From a bacterium (GTDB taxonomy: Bacteria > Electryoneota > RPQS01 > DYHQ01): DNA of 64,000 bases. The position numbers and the translations under genes are program-made. The notes under the pieces were generated by a model. It worked only from the letters and a program-made list of their open reading frames with translations, had not been told where the DNA came from and made no database searches. The stretch covers positions 372,001-436,000 of the forward strand of contig JAUXGA010000001.1 of assembly GCA_030622545.1 (NCBI GenBank), in the 5' to 3' direction. Below, piece by piece: positions 19,509-28,779 of the stretch (position 1 is the first letter of the stretch; every line of letters begins with the position of its first letter).

Positions 19509-19625
19509 ATGAAGGTTCGTTCATCCGTAAAAAAAATGTGCGATTATTGCAAAATTATCCGGCGCCACGGAAAAGTAATGGTGATTTGCAGCCGTTCAAA
19601 AAAGCATAAGCAGCGCCAGGGATAA
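19509..19625 (+). CDS. rpmJ: 50S ribosomal protein L36, zinc form
   Basis: 38 residues from ATG 19509, read directly from the sequence. [20 protein letters not shown], then [18 protein letters not shown]. The zinc ligands Cx2C, C and H are all present, so this is the C+ form. Usual place between infA and rpsM. Confidence 0.97.
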   Translation: MKVRSSVKKMCDYCKIIRRHGKVMVICSRSKKHKQRQG

Positions 19626-19650
19626 ACGCTTAAGGAATTTGAGGTAAAAA

Positions 19651-20031
19651 ATGGCGCGTATTGCCGGAGTGGATATTCCACGGGACAAGAGAATTGAGGT
19701 AGCACTGACCTATGTATTCGGAATTGGGCGTCCTCTATCGCAGAGGATTTTAACGTCCTGTGGTGTGGATTGGAATAAGCGGACGTTTCAGTTGACGGAC
19801 GAAGAACTCAACAGTATCCGTTCGGCGATTTCAGACCTGAAAGTGGAAGGCCCGCTGCGTACGGAAATCACGATGAGTATCAAGCGGCTGATGGATATTG
19901 GCTGCTATCGTGGGATTCGCCATCGGCGAGGTCTGCCGGTGAGAGGGCAGAATACGAAGAACAACGCCCGAACACGCAAAGGGAAGAAGAGGGGCACTCC
20001 CATTAAGGTCAAGAGACAAGTCGGGAAGTAG
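19651..20031 (+). CDS. rpsM: 30S ribosomal protein S13
   Basis: 126 residues. [19 protein letters not shown] at the start, [17 protein letters not shown] and the basic tail [18 protein letters not shown]13 bridges the 30S head to the 50S subunit and contacts P-site tRNA. Confidence 0.98.
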   Translation: MARIAGVDIPRDKRIEVALTYVFGIGRPLSQRILTSCGVDWNKRTFQLTDEELNSIRSAISDLKVEGPLRTEITMSIKRLMDIGCYRGIRHRRGLPVRGQNTKNNARTRKGKKRGTPIKVKRQVGK

Positions 20032-20090
20032 CCGGATTTTTCAATTTAGATTCTTCCGATGCTGCCTGAAAGAGATAAGGAGATATTTTC

Positions 20091-20483
20091 GTGGCCACGA
20101 CAAAAAAGAAGCGAACGAAAAAGAAAAAAGAACGTGTCGAAGCCAATGGCCTCGCGCATATAAAAGCCTCGTTCAATAATACTAAAATCACGATAACCGA
20201 CAACTATGGGAATGTGATCTCGTGGGCCACAGGCGGACGAATGGGCTTTAAAGGCTCGCGGAAGAATACGTCTTTTGCCTCGCAGCTTGCGGCCAGTTCA
20301 GCGGCGAAAGCAGCGATGGAACTGGGACTTGCCAAAGTTGCCATCCGTGTCAAAGGACCGGGTGCGGGACGCGAGAGCGCGATTCGTGGATTGGCGGCGG
20401 CGGGACTGTCGGTTAGCTCTATTCAGGACGTCACACCGATTCCACATAACGGTTGTCGTCCGCGGAAGCGTCGCCGGGTATAA
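20091..20483 (+). CDS. rpsK: 30S ribosomal protein S11
   Basis: 130 residues, GTG start behind [43 protein letters not shown], and the invariant C-terminus [17 protein letters not shown]11 forms the mRNA exit platform. The lysine-rich N-terminus ([11 protein letters not shown]) is within family variation. Confidence 0.98.
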   Translation: MATTKKKRTKKKKERVEANGLAHIKASFNNTKITITDNYGNVISWATGGRMGFKGSRKNTSFASQLAASSAAKAAMELGLAKVAIRVKGPGAGRESAIRGLAAAGLSVSSIQDVTPIPHNGCRPRKRRRV

Positions 20484-20498
20484 ATCGTTTTCTCCGTG

Positions 20499-20533
20499 AA
20501 TTCCCTTGCATAGGGGATTTCGCATTACGAAAT
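20499..20533 (+). promoter_or_regulatory. Two mutually exclusive hairpins in the rpsD leader
   Basis: The 99-base gap before rpsD can fold AATTCCC (20499-20505) with GGGGATT (20513-20519), a 7-bp stem with one G-T pair, or ATTTCG (20517-20522) with CGAAAT (20528-20533). The two share bases 20517-20519, so only one can form. No T-run follows. S4 autoregulates through mRNA structure in other bacteria; a similar role here is only a possibility. Confidence 0.35.
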
Positions 20534-20582
20534 AGAAAAACACTGACTGAAAAGATTGTTGAAAGCATAGGAAATACCGCGT

Positions 20583-21212
20583 ATGTCACAGTATCATGGA
20601 TCGGCTTGTAAAATTTGCCGCCGTGAAAGCAAGAAGCTGTTTCTGAAAGGAGATCGCTGCCACAGCCCCAAGTGTTCTTTTGAGCGCAAAGGTTATCCTC
20701 CCGGTATGCAGGGACGGCGGCGCCGTTCAAAGGTCTCCGAGTACGGTCTGCAGCTTCGCGAAAAACAGAAAATCCGTTATGCCTATGGACTGGGAGAACG
20801 TCAGTTCCACCGCTTTTTCACAGAGGCGCAGCGCAAAAAGGGTGTGACGGGAGAAATTCTGCTGCAGCTTCTCGAAAGCCGACTGGATAACGTCATCTAT
20901 CGGATGGGGTTTGCCAATTCGCGGCGTCAAGCGCGGCAACTGGTTCGTCACCGCCATTTTCTTGTGAATGATAGGATTGTTGATATTCCTTCGTATTGTC
21001 TCCGACCTGACGATGTTATTCGTGTGAAAGAACGTTCGAAAAAGCTTGCGGCGGTTCACGACGCAATGCAAAAAGTGAGAGAAGGCAAGACGGTTCCCTT
21101 TCTTTCGCTTGACAAAGCCAAAATGGAAGGGGTATTTTTGGAACGCCCGAATCGGGCGGACATCCCTTTCGATGTGAACGAACAATTGGTTGTGGAGCTC
21201 TATTCCCGGTAA
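20583..21212 (+). CDS. rpsD: 30S ribosomal protein S4, zinc form
   Basis: 209 residues. S4 is a primary 16S-binding protein. N-terminal zinc ligands CKIC and CHSPKC are present, then KGYPPGMQGRRRRSKVSEYG and the S4 RNA-binding domain LESRLDNVIYRMGFANSRRQ with ARQLVRHRHFLVND. Preceded by an unusually long leader for this operon, with the hairpins noted at 20499-20533. Confidence 0.98.
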   Translation: MSQYHGSACKICRRESKKLFLKGDRCHSPKCSFERKGYPPGMQGRRRRSKVSEYGLQLREKQKIRYAYGLGERQFHRFFTEAQRKKGVTGEILLQLLESRLDNVIYRMGFANSRRQARQLVRHRHFLVNDRIVDIPSYCLRPDDVIRVKERSKKLAAVHDAMQKVREGKTVPFLSLDKAKMEGVFLERPNRADIPFDVNEQLVVELYSR

Positions 21213-21229
21213 CGAGGTCAGAGGGTTTT

Positions 21230-22222
21230 ATGAATGGATTGAACTTTCAAATGCCCGAAGTCATTGAGCTGGACGAAGCAAATCACACGGATATCTACGG
21301 AAAATTTGTCGTCCAGCCTTTGGAACGCGGCTACGGAGTTACCATCGGTAATGCGTTGCGTCGAGTGTTGTTGGCTTCTTTGCAGGGGGCATCGATTGTA
21401 TCTATGCGCATCGCTGGAATCCTGCATGAGTTTTCGACGGTTCCGGGGCTCGCGGAGGATGTGACGGAACTCGCTCTCAATTTGAAGAATGTTCGCTTCA
21501 AACTGCTGAGCAAAAAACCCGATAAGGTTGTCATTGATCTCCGAGGACCTTGCGATTTCACGGCGCGTGATCTGCAGGCAGGGAATACGGATTTTGAAGT
21601 GCTGAATCCTGATTTGCATCTGGCGACTCTAAACAAGGATGCGCGTCTAAAGGCGGAACTCATTATTCGGAAGGGACGTGGTTATATTCCTGCGGAAGAG
21701 AACCGCGTGCCGGATGCGCCCATCGGCACGATTCCTCTGGATTCCGTCTTTTCCCCAATTCGAAATGTGACGTATTCCATCGAGAATACTCGCGTCGGCC
21801 AGCGGACGGACTACGAAAAGCTTATTCTTGAAATCTGGACGGATGGGTCTATCACTCCGGATGATGCTCTGACGTTTGCAGGTCGGATTCTTCGCGATCA
21901 CATTCAGCTCTTCATCAATTTCGACCTCAAACCTGAGAAAGAGGAAGAAGAAGATATTGATGAAGAAGTGCTTCGCATTCGCAAGCTTCTGCGCAAACCC
22001 GTCGAGGATTTGGAACTTTCCGTGCGAAGCGCCAACTGCCTGAAAGAAGCGAAGATTCGCACGATTGCGGATTTGGTAGGCCGCGATGAAAATGAAATGC
22101 TGAAGTTTAAAAACTTCGGACGTAAATCACTGACCGAACTCTCGCAGATTCTACGAAACAAGAGTCTGGAGTTCGGTATGGATATTGACAAGTATCTTAA
22201 CCCGGATTATGGTCGCAAATGA
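21230..22222 (+). CDS. rpoA: RNA polymerase alpha subunit
   Basis: 330 residues. N-terminal dimerisation domain with EPLERGYG-like [20 protein letters not shown], and [14 protein letters not shown]-like [20 protein letters not shown]; an acidic linker (EKEEEEDID); then the C-terminal DNA-binding domain [19 protein letters not shown] and [13 protein letters not shown]. Starts assembly of the polymerase core and contacts UP elements. ATGA overlap with rplQ. Confidence 0.98.
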   Translation: MNGLNFQMPEVIELDEANHTDIYGKFVVQPLERGYGVTIGNALRRVLLASLQGASIVSMRIAGILHEFSTVPGLAEDVTELALNLKNVRFKLLSKKPDKVVIDLRGPCDFTARDLQAGNTDFEVLNPDLHLATLNKDARLKAELIIRKGRGYIPAEENRVPDAPIGTIPLDSVFSPIRNVTYSIENTRVGQRTDYEKLILEIWTDGSITPDDALTFAGRILRDHIQLFINFDLKPEKEEEEDIDEEVLRIRKLLRKPVEDLELSVRSANCLKEAKIRTIADLVGRDENEMLKFKNFGRKSLTELSQILRNKSLEFGMDIDKYLNPDYGRK

Positions 22223-22776
22223 GACATCGTAAAACAGGCCGCAGACTATCGAGAACCGTGAGCCATCGTCGGGCTTTGTACGCCAATTTGGCGCAGGCCC
22301 TTTTTGAACATAAGCGCATTCGCACGACGCTGGGAAAAGCTCGTGCCGTGCGGCCCTTCGCAGAACGCCTGATTACGTATTCAAAAAAGGGAGATTTGGC
22401 GGCGCGCCGTCATGTGCTTCGGTATCTGAGCAAGAAACCCGTCGTGAAATCCCTATTTGAAGAAATCGCTCCGACGTTCGAGGAGCGTCCCGGCGGCTAT
22501 ACGCGCATTATTAAGCTGGGGCAGCGTGTCGGGGACGCCGCTCCGATGGCTATGCTTGAGCTGGTCGGCTTTGAAGGAACCGCGCCGACGAAGAAGGAAG
22601 AAAAGGCCAAGGGCACCAAGAGCGAGAAGAAACCCAAACGTCCCGCGAGTCCAGCGAAAGCAGCGAAATCCACGCCCAAGAAATCCGCTAAGTCGAAGAG
22701 CGAGACGAGCGAAAAGTCTTCGCGGAAAAAAGCTCCGCGAAAGAAGAAGGCTGAAGGGGGAAGTCAAGAGGATTAA
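22219..22776 (+). CDS. rplQ: 50S ribosomal protein L17 with long basic tail
   Basis: 185 residues. The first 115 or so are normal L17: [40 protein letters not shown] and [20 protein letters not shown]. The remaining 65-70 are a Lys/Ser/Ala/Pro repeat-like tail (for example [18 protein letters not shown]). Histone-H1-like tails of this kind on L17 are seen in scattered lineages; function unknown. Last gene before the terminator at 22811. Confidence 0.96.
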   Translation: MRHRKTGRRLSRTVSHRRALYANLAQALFEHKRIRTTLGKARAVRPFAERLITYSKKGDLAARRHVLRYLSKKPVVKSLFEEIAPTFEERPGGYTRIIKLGQRVGDAAPMAMLELVGFEGTAPTKKEEKAKGTKSEKKPKRPASPAKAAKSTPKKSAKSKSETSEKSSRKKAPRKKKAEGGSQED

Positions 22777-22810
22777 GTGGATTTGCGAATTCAAATCTCT
22801 GCCATATCAA

Positions 22811-22842
22811 GGGCGGTCGCCTGTGTGCACCGTCCTTTTTTT
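22811..22842 (+). terminator. Terminator of the ribosomal super-operon
   Basis: GGGCGGT and ACCGTCC arms with one mismatch around an 11-base loop, followed by seven T. About 35 bases after the rplQ stop. Confidence 0.8.
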
Positions 22843-22861
22843 CGTTTGTTGCGTAGGGACG

Positions 22862-22890
22862 TTGATATTATACTTTCAAATTGTTATATT
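22862..22890 (+). promoter_or_regulatory. Promoter of hutU
   Basis: TTGATA (22862-22867), 17-base spacer, TATATT (22885-22890), 44 bases before the hutU start. Confidence 0.65.
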
Positions 22891-22934
22891 GAATTGGTTT
22901 ACTACGAAAGAAGTTTTTTTGACGAAGGTTTGTC

Positions 22935-24587
22935 ATGATTTCTATACCGAAAACACCAACCGGAACGTCGATGTCGTGCAAGGGCTGGATACAAGAAGCC
23001 GCCCTGCGAATGCTGCTGAATAACCTTGATCCGGCGGTGGCTGAGAACCCGCAGGAGCTGATTGTCTATGGGGGAACGGGACGCGCGGCTCGCAATGAAG
23101 AAGCGCTGAAGAATCTTATCAGCAGTCTGCAAAAGCTGAAAGATGATGAAACGCTTCTCGTGCAGTCCGGCAAGCCTGTCGGAGTCGTGCGAACACACGA
23201 GGATGCTCCGCGTGTTCTGATTGCGAATTCAAATCTTGTTCCCAATTGGGCGACGTGGGAGAAATTCAATGAGCTGGAGCGGCGCGGACTCATCATGTAC
23301 GGCCAGATGACAGCCGGTTCATGGATTTATATCGGGACGCAGGGAATTCTGCAGGGAACGTATGAAACATTGACTTCCGTCGCGCGCAAGCATTTCGGAG
23401 GTTCTCTACGCGGACGTCTTGTATTAACGGGCGGACTGGGAGGTATGGGTGGAGCGCAGCCTCTGGCAGTGACTCTGAACGAAGGAGTCGCGTTGGTGGT
23501 TGAAGTCGATCCGGCTCGCATCGAGCGTCGTATTTCCATGGGCTTTTGCGACCGATGGACGGAGTCTCTTGATGAAGCGTTGACATGGGTTGAAAAAGCC
23601 AAATCTTCCGGCGAAGCTCTCTCTGTAGGCCTCTTGGGAAATTGCGCTGACGTTTTACCGGAAATGCTTCGTCGTGGCGTAAAACCCGATATTGTGACAG
23701 ACCAGACATCGGCTCACGACGAGCTGAACGGCTATGTGCCTCACGGTATTTCCTTTGATGATGCGCTTGAATTACGCAAGAATAATCCCGACAAGTATAT
23801 CGAAATGAGCATGCGTTCGATGGCGGTTCATACCGAAGCGATGGTCGGATTTCTTGATAAGGGTGTTGTGGTTTTCGACTATGGAAACAACCTGCGAGGT
23901 CAGGCGCAAAAGGCGGGTTTTGAGCGAGCCTTTGCCTATCCGGGTTTCGTTCCCGCTTACATCCGTCCGCTCTTTTGTCAGGGAAAAGGGCCTTTTCGTT
24001 GGGCGGCGATATCGGGAGACAAGAATGATATTTTAGAAACAGACCGGGAAGTTTTGCGATTGTTTCCGAAAGATGAAGCGCTGCGCCGGTGGATTGAACA
24101 GGCGGGACCGAAAATTCCATTTCAGGGATTGCCATCGCGCATCTGCTGGCTCGGACAAGGAGAGCGAGCCGAATTCGGATTGGCAATCAACGAGCTGGTC
24201 AAGAAAGGCAAACTCAAAGCGCCCATCGTGATTGGACGAGACCATCTTGATACAGGCTCCGTGGCGTCTCCCTATCGTGAAACCGAGGGCATGAAAGATG
24301 GGTCGGATGCCATTGCCGATTGGCCGATTCTGAACGCGCTGGTCAATACGGCGTCGGGAGCGTCGTGGGTATCCTATCATCACGGGGGGGGAGTCGGTAT
24401 CGGCTACTCACTGCACGCCGGTCAGGTTATCGTCGCAGATGGAACTCCCGCCGCTGCGCGCAGACTCGAACGAGTGCTGACGAACGACCCTGCAACAGGA
24501 GTCATCCGTCATGCCGACGCGGGTTATGAAGATGCTATTGCCTGCGCGAAAGAGAAAGACGTTAAAATCCCCGGAATTAATTACTAA
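22935..24587 (+). CDS. hutU: Urocanate hydratase
   Basis: 550 residues from ATG 22935. Converts urocanate to imidazolonepropionate, the second step of histidine breakdown, with tightly bound [23 protein letters not shown], the NAD-binding [20 protein letters not shown] and [14 protein letters not shown] are family signatures. The next two genes add a YjbQ-like protein and HutI. Histidine ammonia-lyase and the last hut enzyme are not in this window. Own promoter, no visible regulator gene. Confidence 0.96.
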   Translation: MISIPKTPTGTSMSCKGWIQEAALRMLLNNLDPAVAENPQELIVYGGTGRAARNEEALKNLISSLQKLKDDETLLVQSGKPVGVVRTHEDAPRVLIANSNLVPNWATWEKFNELERRGLIMYGQMTAGSWIYIGTQGILQGTYETLTSVARKHFGGSLRGRLVLTGGLGGMGGAQPLAVTLNEGVALVVEVDPARIERRISMGFCDRWTESLDEALTWVEKAKSSGEALSVGLLGNCADVLPEMLRRGVKPDIVTDQTSAHDELNGYVPHGISFDDALELRKNNPDKYIEMSMRSMAVHTEAMVGFLDKGVVVFDYGNNLRGQAQKAGFERAFAYPGFVPAYIRPLFCQGKGPFRWAAISGDKNDILETDREVLRLFPKDEALRRWIEQAGPKIPFQGLPSRICWLGQGERAEFGLAINELVKKGKLKAPIVIGRDHLDTGSVASPYRETEGMKDGSDAIADWPILNALVNTASGASWVSYHHGGGVGIGYSLHAGQVIVADGTPAAARRLERVLTNDPATGVIRHADAGYEDAIACAKEKDVKIPGINY

Positions 24588-24625
24588 CGATTAATACACC
24601 CGCCGCAGCGAAAATTTCATACTAG

Positions 24626-24644
24626 CCGCGACCTCCGGTCGCGG
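24626..24644. repeat. Short palindrome in the hutU-yjbQ gap
   Basis: CCGCGACC, three bases, GGTCGCGG: an 8-bp perfect stem without a following T-run. More like a dispersed palindromic repeat than a terminator. Confidence 0.5.
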
Positions 24645-24709
24645 ACGAACACGCAGAATTTCTAACAACCGGCATACGCGAACTACGATAGATTCAGTCG
24701 AGGAAAAAC

Positions 24710-25129
24710 ATGCCTGTCAAGAATTACCATATTTCCCTTTCGACAAAAGGAGACGGCGATATCCGTGATTTGACCGAACAGGTCGCATCGATGTTGTCCG
24801 AGACGAAACTGAAGGATGGAACTGTGACGGTTTTTGTGCCGGGTTCGACCGCTTCCATTACGACGATTGAGTTTGAACCGGGTCTGAAGAAAGATATTCC
24901 GGAAGTTTTGAACCGGCTCATACCATCAGGTGTTCGCTATCACCATGACGACACTTGGGGAGACGGTAACGGCTATGCTCACGTGCGCGCGGCATTTGTT
25001 GGGCCGGGAATCACCGTTCCTTTCACAAGCGGCAGGCTGAGTCTCGGAACTTGGCAGCAAATCGTCTTATTGGAATTCGATAATCGCTCCCGCCGCCGGG
25101 AAATCGTTGTGCAGTTCATCGGCGAGTGA
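24710..25129 (+). CDS. YjbQ/UPF0047 family protein
   Basis: 139 residues. YjbQ_YjbQ family: TVTVFVPGSTASITTIEFEP, YHHDDTWGDGNGYAHVRAAF and LGTWQQIVLLEFDNRSRRRE cover all conserved blocks including the His-His-Asp-Asp cluster. Some members have weak thiamine-phosphate synthase activity, but the true role is unsettled. Inserted between two histidine-catabolism genes, three bases before hutI, so it is probably co-translated with it; whether it acts in that pathway is unknown. Confidence 0.88.
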   Translation: MPVKNYHISLSTKGDGDIRDLTEQVASMLSETKLKDGTVTVFVPGSTASITTIEFEPGLKKDIPEVLNRLIPSGVRYHHDDTWGDGNGYAHVRAAFVGPGITVPFTSGRLSLGTWQQIVLLEFDNRSRRREIVVQFIGE

Positions 25130-25132
25130 CAG

Positions 25133-26389
25133 ATGGATTTATTTATAAAAAATATCAGCCGTCTTTACACTCCTCGCGTTGCTGATTCAGAAGATATTTC
25201 CCGGCCAGTGATGGATATTTCCGATGCGGCAATATTCATTTCACAGGGGCGTATTGAAGCCGTCGGAACGGAAAAAGAAATTGCATCGCTCGTTCCTGAG
25301 AAAGTGCCGGTTTTAGACGCTCAACAGCGTGTGGCTCTGCCGGGATTTGTAGATTGCCACGCGCATCCGGTTTTTGCGGGTGAACGTTCGCATGAATTCC
25401 ACAAGCGAAACGCAGGTGCGACCTATCTTCAGATTGCCAAAGAAGGCGGCGGCATTGCGTCATCGGCTCAAGCACTGAAGAATGCGTCCGTCGAAGCTCT
25501 CGTCCAAGAAACTCTTCCGCGACTCAACCGTTTTCTTCTGTCCGGCACGACGACGCTCGAAGCTAAATCCGGTTACGGGCTCGAATGGGAACAGGAGCGC
25601 AAACAACTCGCGGCTATCGATGAACTCAATAAGAAGCATCCGATTGAATTAATACCGACATATCTTGTGCATTCGATTCCTGCATCGAGGAAGAACGACC
25701 GCGAAGCTTTCATCGATGAAGTCTGCGAAACGATGTTGCCGGAAGTCGCTCGAAATCATTTAGCTCAAGCGGTGGACATTTTCTGCGAGGAAGGTGTCTT
25801 TTCCGAAGAGGAGAGTCGTAAGATACTGCTGCGAGCGAAACAGCTTGGATTCGACATAAAACTTCATGCGAATCAATTTGGTCACTCTGGCGGAGCGCGA
25901 CTGGCTGCTGAACTTGGCGCGGTATCGGCGGACCATTTAGAGCATTTGAACGATAAAGAAATCGATGCACTTATCGAAAATAAAGTTACGTGCGTGCTGC
26001 TGCCCGCGTGTGTTTTCTTTTTAGGGGATTTGCCCTATCCTCCCGCAAGGAAATTAATTGAGCGGGGCGCACGCGTAGCGATTGCGACAGACATGAATCC
26101 CGGTTCGTCCATGACGGAGTCGCTGCCGCTTGCGATGACCATCGCAGCGATTTATTGTCACATGACTCCCGCCGAGCTTCTCTGGGCGGCTACCTTCGAC
26201 GCGGCACGTGCGTTGAAGCGCGAAACCTCTATCGGTTCGTTGGAAGTAGGGAAAGAAGGAAATGTCACGCTATGGGATATTCCTCATCTAAGGTATCTCA
26301 GCTATCATTTCGGCAACACGTTTCTGACCGATGCGGTGATTAGCGGGCAGGTCGTGGTTGCGAACGGTCAATTGAGTGATGAAAGTTAG
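25133..26389 (+). CDS. hutI: Imidazolonepropionase
   Basis: 418 residues. Amidohydrolase that opens the imidazolone ring to N-formimino-glutamate, third step of histidine breakdown. Metal site DCHAHPVFAGERSHEF, GTTTLEAKSGYGLEWEQE, KLHANQFGHSGGARLAAELG, DHLEHLND and ATDMNPGSS are all in order. Its 3' end overlaps the DUF72 gene by 14 bases. Confidence 0.95.
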   Translation: MDLFIKNISRLYTPRVADSEDISRPVMDISDAAIFISQGRIEAVGTEKEIASLVPEKVPVLDAQQRVALPGFVDCHAHPVFAGERSHEFHKRNAGATYLQIAKEGGGIASSAQALKNASVEALVQETLPRLNRFLLSGTTTLEAKSGYGLEWEQERKQLAAIDELNKKHPIELIPTYLVHSIPASRKNDREAFIDEVCETMLPEVARNHLAQAVDIFCEEGVFSEEESRKILLRAKQLGFDIKLHANQFGHSGGARLAAELGAVSADHLEHLNDKEIDALIENKVTCVLLPACVFFLGDLPYPPARKLIERGARVAIATDMNPGSSMTESLPLAMTIAAIYCHMTPAELLWAATFDAARALKRETSIGSLEVGKEGNVTLWDIPHLRYLSYHFGNTFLTDAVISGQVVVANGQLSDES

Positions 26390-27200
26390 AGTCGGGACTT
26401 GCGGTTGGAGTTTTGATGATTGGGTGGGGGTCTATTATCCCTATAAACTGAAAAAGACTGACTGGATTCGCTATTACGCTCGCGATTTTCGTGTCGCAGA
26501 AATCAATTCGACCTATTATCGCATTCCGCCGCCGCGAATGTTTGAATCTCTGGCGCAGCGAACGCCGCCGGATTTTGAGTTCTTTGTTAAGTCTCACGCG
26601 GATGTCACGCATAAACGGAAAGACGCGGCATCCTCTATGAAAGCGCTTTCTGAATGTACCCAACCACTGCGAGATTCGGAGAAACTGAAAGGCTACGTTG
26701 CCCAATTCCCACAGAATTTTCGGTGGACACAAGGGGCACGAGACTACCTGCTGAAAGTACGGGATATCACGAAGGAGATTCCACTTTTTGTCGAGTTCCG
26801 TCACGAAAGCTGGTGGCATGACGACGTTTTTGGTTTTCTCCGCGAAGCCGGTCTGTACTATGTTTCCGTTGATGAGCCAAAGTTTCCCGGATTGATGGTT
26901 TCAGGGATGAGGGTTTCGCACGATGTTCTCTATGCACGACTGCATGGACGCAATGCGGACGCTTGGTGGAACCAAAGCAAAGGGGATCGCTATGATTATT
27001 TATATTCTGCAAGTGAGTTGGAATCGTTTGGGGAAACGGCTTTAAATTTTACTGAACAGGTCAATCGGATCTATTTGTTGCTCAACAATTGCCATGCGGG
27101 TCGGGCGGTTCAAAACGCACGGCAACTGAGAGAATGGTTTGTGCAAAGGACAGGCGAAGCCGAGGAGATAACGCCGGATGACGACATCTTCACTGAATAA
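26376..27200 (+). CDS. DUF72 (YecE-like) family protein
   Basis: 274 residues, TIM-barrel DUF72 family. Signatures: VGTCGWSFDDWVGVYYP at the start, EINSTYYRIPPPRMFESLAQ, FVKSHADVTHKRK, FVEFRHESWW and YARLHGRNADAWW. No biochemical function is established for the family. Overlaps hutI by 14 bases and the GGDEF gene by 23 bases, so all three are likely one transcription unit. Confidence 0.92.
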   Translation: MMKVRVGTCGWSFDDWVGVYYPYKLKKTDWIRYYARDFRVAEINSTYYRIPPPRMFESLAQRTPPDFEFFVKSHADVTHKRKDAASSMKALSECTQPLRDSEKLKGYVAQFPQNFRWTQGARDYLLKVRDITKEIPLFVEFRHESWWHDDVFGFLREAGLYYVSVDEPKFPGLMVSGMRVSHDVLYARLHGRNADAWWNQSKGDRYDYLYSASELESFGETALNFTEQVNRIYLLLNNCHAGRAVQNARQLREWFVQRTGEAEEITPDDDIFTE

Positions 27201-28779
27201 ATTGCTGGGAACGGAATCGGCAGGCCGTTTCGAAGAAGCCCGGTTCGGTGGCGAGGAGCTTCTGGAATTACTCCGTTTGTTTCTGATTGCGGGAGATGAC
27301 ACTGAGGCGGAACGAGTCTGTCTGGTGCATACTCCATTGGATTTTCCGACGGTTTGGGCGATAACTCCGGCGATGCTTCAAGCGAAAGTGCCTCGTCTGT
27401 TCGTTCTCCATCCCGGCAAAAAATCTGCGGGATTACGTTCGATTCAAAGTCCGTTTCGCTTTCAGAATCTTCTGCTGGCCATCGTCATTCGGCAGGGCGC
27501 GGCGAGTGTTCTCTTCGCAGAGAAAGTTCCGTCGGAAAATCGCTTGTTTCAGGAAAGTCGGGAGCTTTTTCGTGTCGTTGTCTGTGATGATCCAAAGCTG
27601 CTGAAGCCGCTCTTTCGAAAATTGAAAACTCCTCTTGGTGAGCGAACGAAAGAACTTCTGAATTTATGGAATCCAGCAGCTATATCACCTCCGCAGTTTT
27701 CACAGGTTTTGGAATTGCTTCACAAGAAACGGGAGCAGTTCTTTGAAATGCAGGTCCGCATTCGAATTCACGATTCCCTTGCTCGAACATTGCCCATCGA
27801 ACTGGAAGGGGAACCGTTCTTTTTAGCGTTGAATCGCTGTTTTCGACAAATACTCCATTTCGATTATTTAGAATTGCAGATTCCGAATCCCGATGATTTC
27901 TGGCCTGGGCGCGGCCCCGGCTGGGTATGGCGAGATACGGAATGGACTGGACAACTCCTCTCGATTCTCCTTCGACAGGAAAAACTCGCCTCGGCTGTGC
28001 GCGAAGGAGAACCCGTTATCATTCACGATGTCTCCAAAGCTCAGAGCTTGATGAATCCTCGCCTTTTAAGAATTATGGGACTTAAATCCGGTATCCTGTT
28101 GCCGATGTCGCTGAAGAGCCGCACATTGGGATGGCTGAAGATATTCTACCATCAACAACCTCTAATCACAGATAAAGAAATTTCGCTATTAAAATTTCTA
28201 TCGACATCCGTCGCAGATGTCTTGGTGCGCAGTCGCATGTATTTGCGCACGCAGAGACTCGCGACGGTCGATGGGCTGACTGGTTTATTCAATCATCGAT
28301 TTTTTCATGAACAGCTTCGCAAAGAATACCAGCGCGCAAAACGCTACCATAATTCACTGACGTTGATTATGGTGGATGTCGATGATTTTAAACAATACAA
28401 TGATGCGAACGGGCATCTCGCCGGGGATCAGGCGCTGGAGACATTGGCGTCTGTGATTAAGCGCACCGTACGCGATATTGATTTTGTTGCGCGGTATGGA
28501 GGAGAGGAATTCGCCCTCATTCTCCCGGAGGTGGATACGCGCAGAGGATTCATCGTCGCCGAGAAAATCCGGCGGTCGGTGGAGTCGGAAACCTTTGAGG
28601 GCGAGCATCGTTTAAAATCCAAGAAGATAACGATATCAGCGGGGATTTGTGATAATGCTCTGGTACGGGGCCCGGAAGAGATGATTGAACAAGCAGATCA
28701 AGCTCTCTATTGGGTCAAGCGCCATGGGCGAAACAGGTGTCGAGCAGCACGAAAGGAGAAGAATGCAAGAAAAGCGTAA
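27178..28779 (+). CDS. Diguanylate cyclase with GAF-like sensor region
   Basis: 533 residues. The C-terminal GGDEF domain (about 360-525) makes cyclic di-GMP: GLTGLFNHRFFHEQLRKEY, MVDVDDFKQYNDANGHLAGD and GGEEFALIL at 441-449, a catalytically valid signature. An inhibitory RxxD site (RDID) lies exactly five residues before GGEEF. Residues 200-350 look like a GAF fold (EGEPVIIHDVSKAQSLMNPR, LLPMSLKSRTLGWLKIFYHQ). The N-terminal 200 residues are not recognised. No membrane segments. Overlaps both neighbours. Confidence 0.92.
   Translation: MTTSSLNKLLGTESAGRFEEARFGGEELLELLRLFLIAGDDTEAERVCLVHTPLDFPTVWAITPAMLQAKVPRLFVLHPGKKSAGLRSIQSPFRFQNLLLAIVIRQGAASVLFAEKVPSENRLFQESRELFRVVVCDDPKLLKPLFRKLKTPLGERTKELLNLWNPAAISPPQFSQVLELLHKKREQFFEMQVRIRIHDSLARTLPIELEGEPFFLALNRCFRQILHFDYLELQIPNPDDFWPGRGPGWVWRDTEWTGQLLSILLRQEKLASAVREGEPVIIHDVSKAQSLMNPRLLRIMGLKSGILLPMSLKSRTLGWLKIFYHQQPLITDKEISLLKFLSTSVADVLVRSRMYLRTQRLATVDGLTGLFNHRFFHEQLRKEYQRAKRYHNSLTLIMVDVDDFKQYNDANGHLAGDQALETLASVIKRTVRDIDFVARYGGEEFALILPEVDTRRGFIVAEKIRRSVESETFEGEHRLKSKKITISAGICDNALVRGPEEMIEQADQALYWVKRHGRNRCRAARKEKNARKA

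Noticed and set aside
22457-23023. A 188-codon frame over the rplQ tail
   Set aside because: Arginine/proline-rich shadow of the low-complexity L17 tail in another frame; it crosses the terminator and the hutU promoter.
23293-24186. A 297-codon minus-strand frame inside hutU
   Set aside because: Long because of codon bias on the opposite strand; no recognisable domain and hutU is certain.
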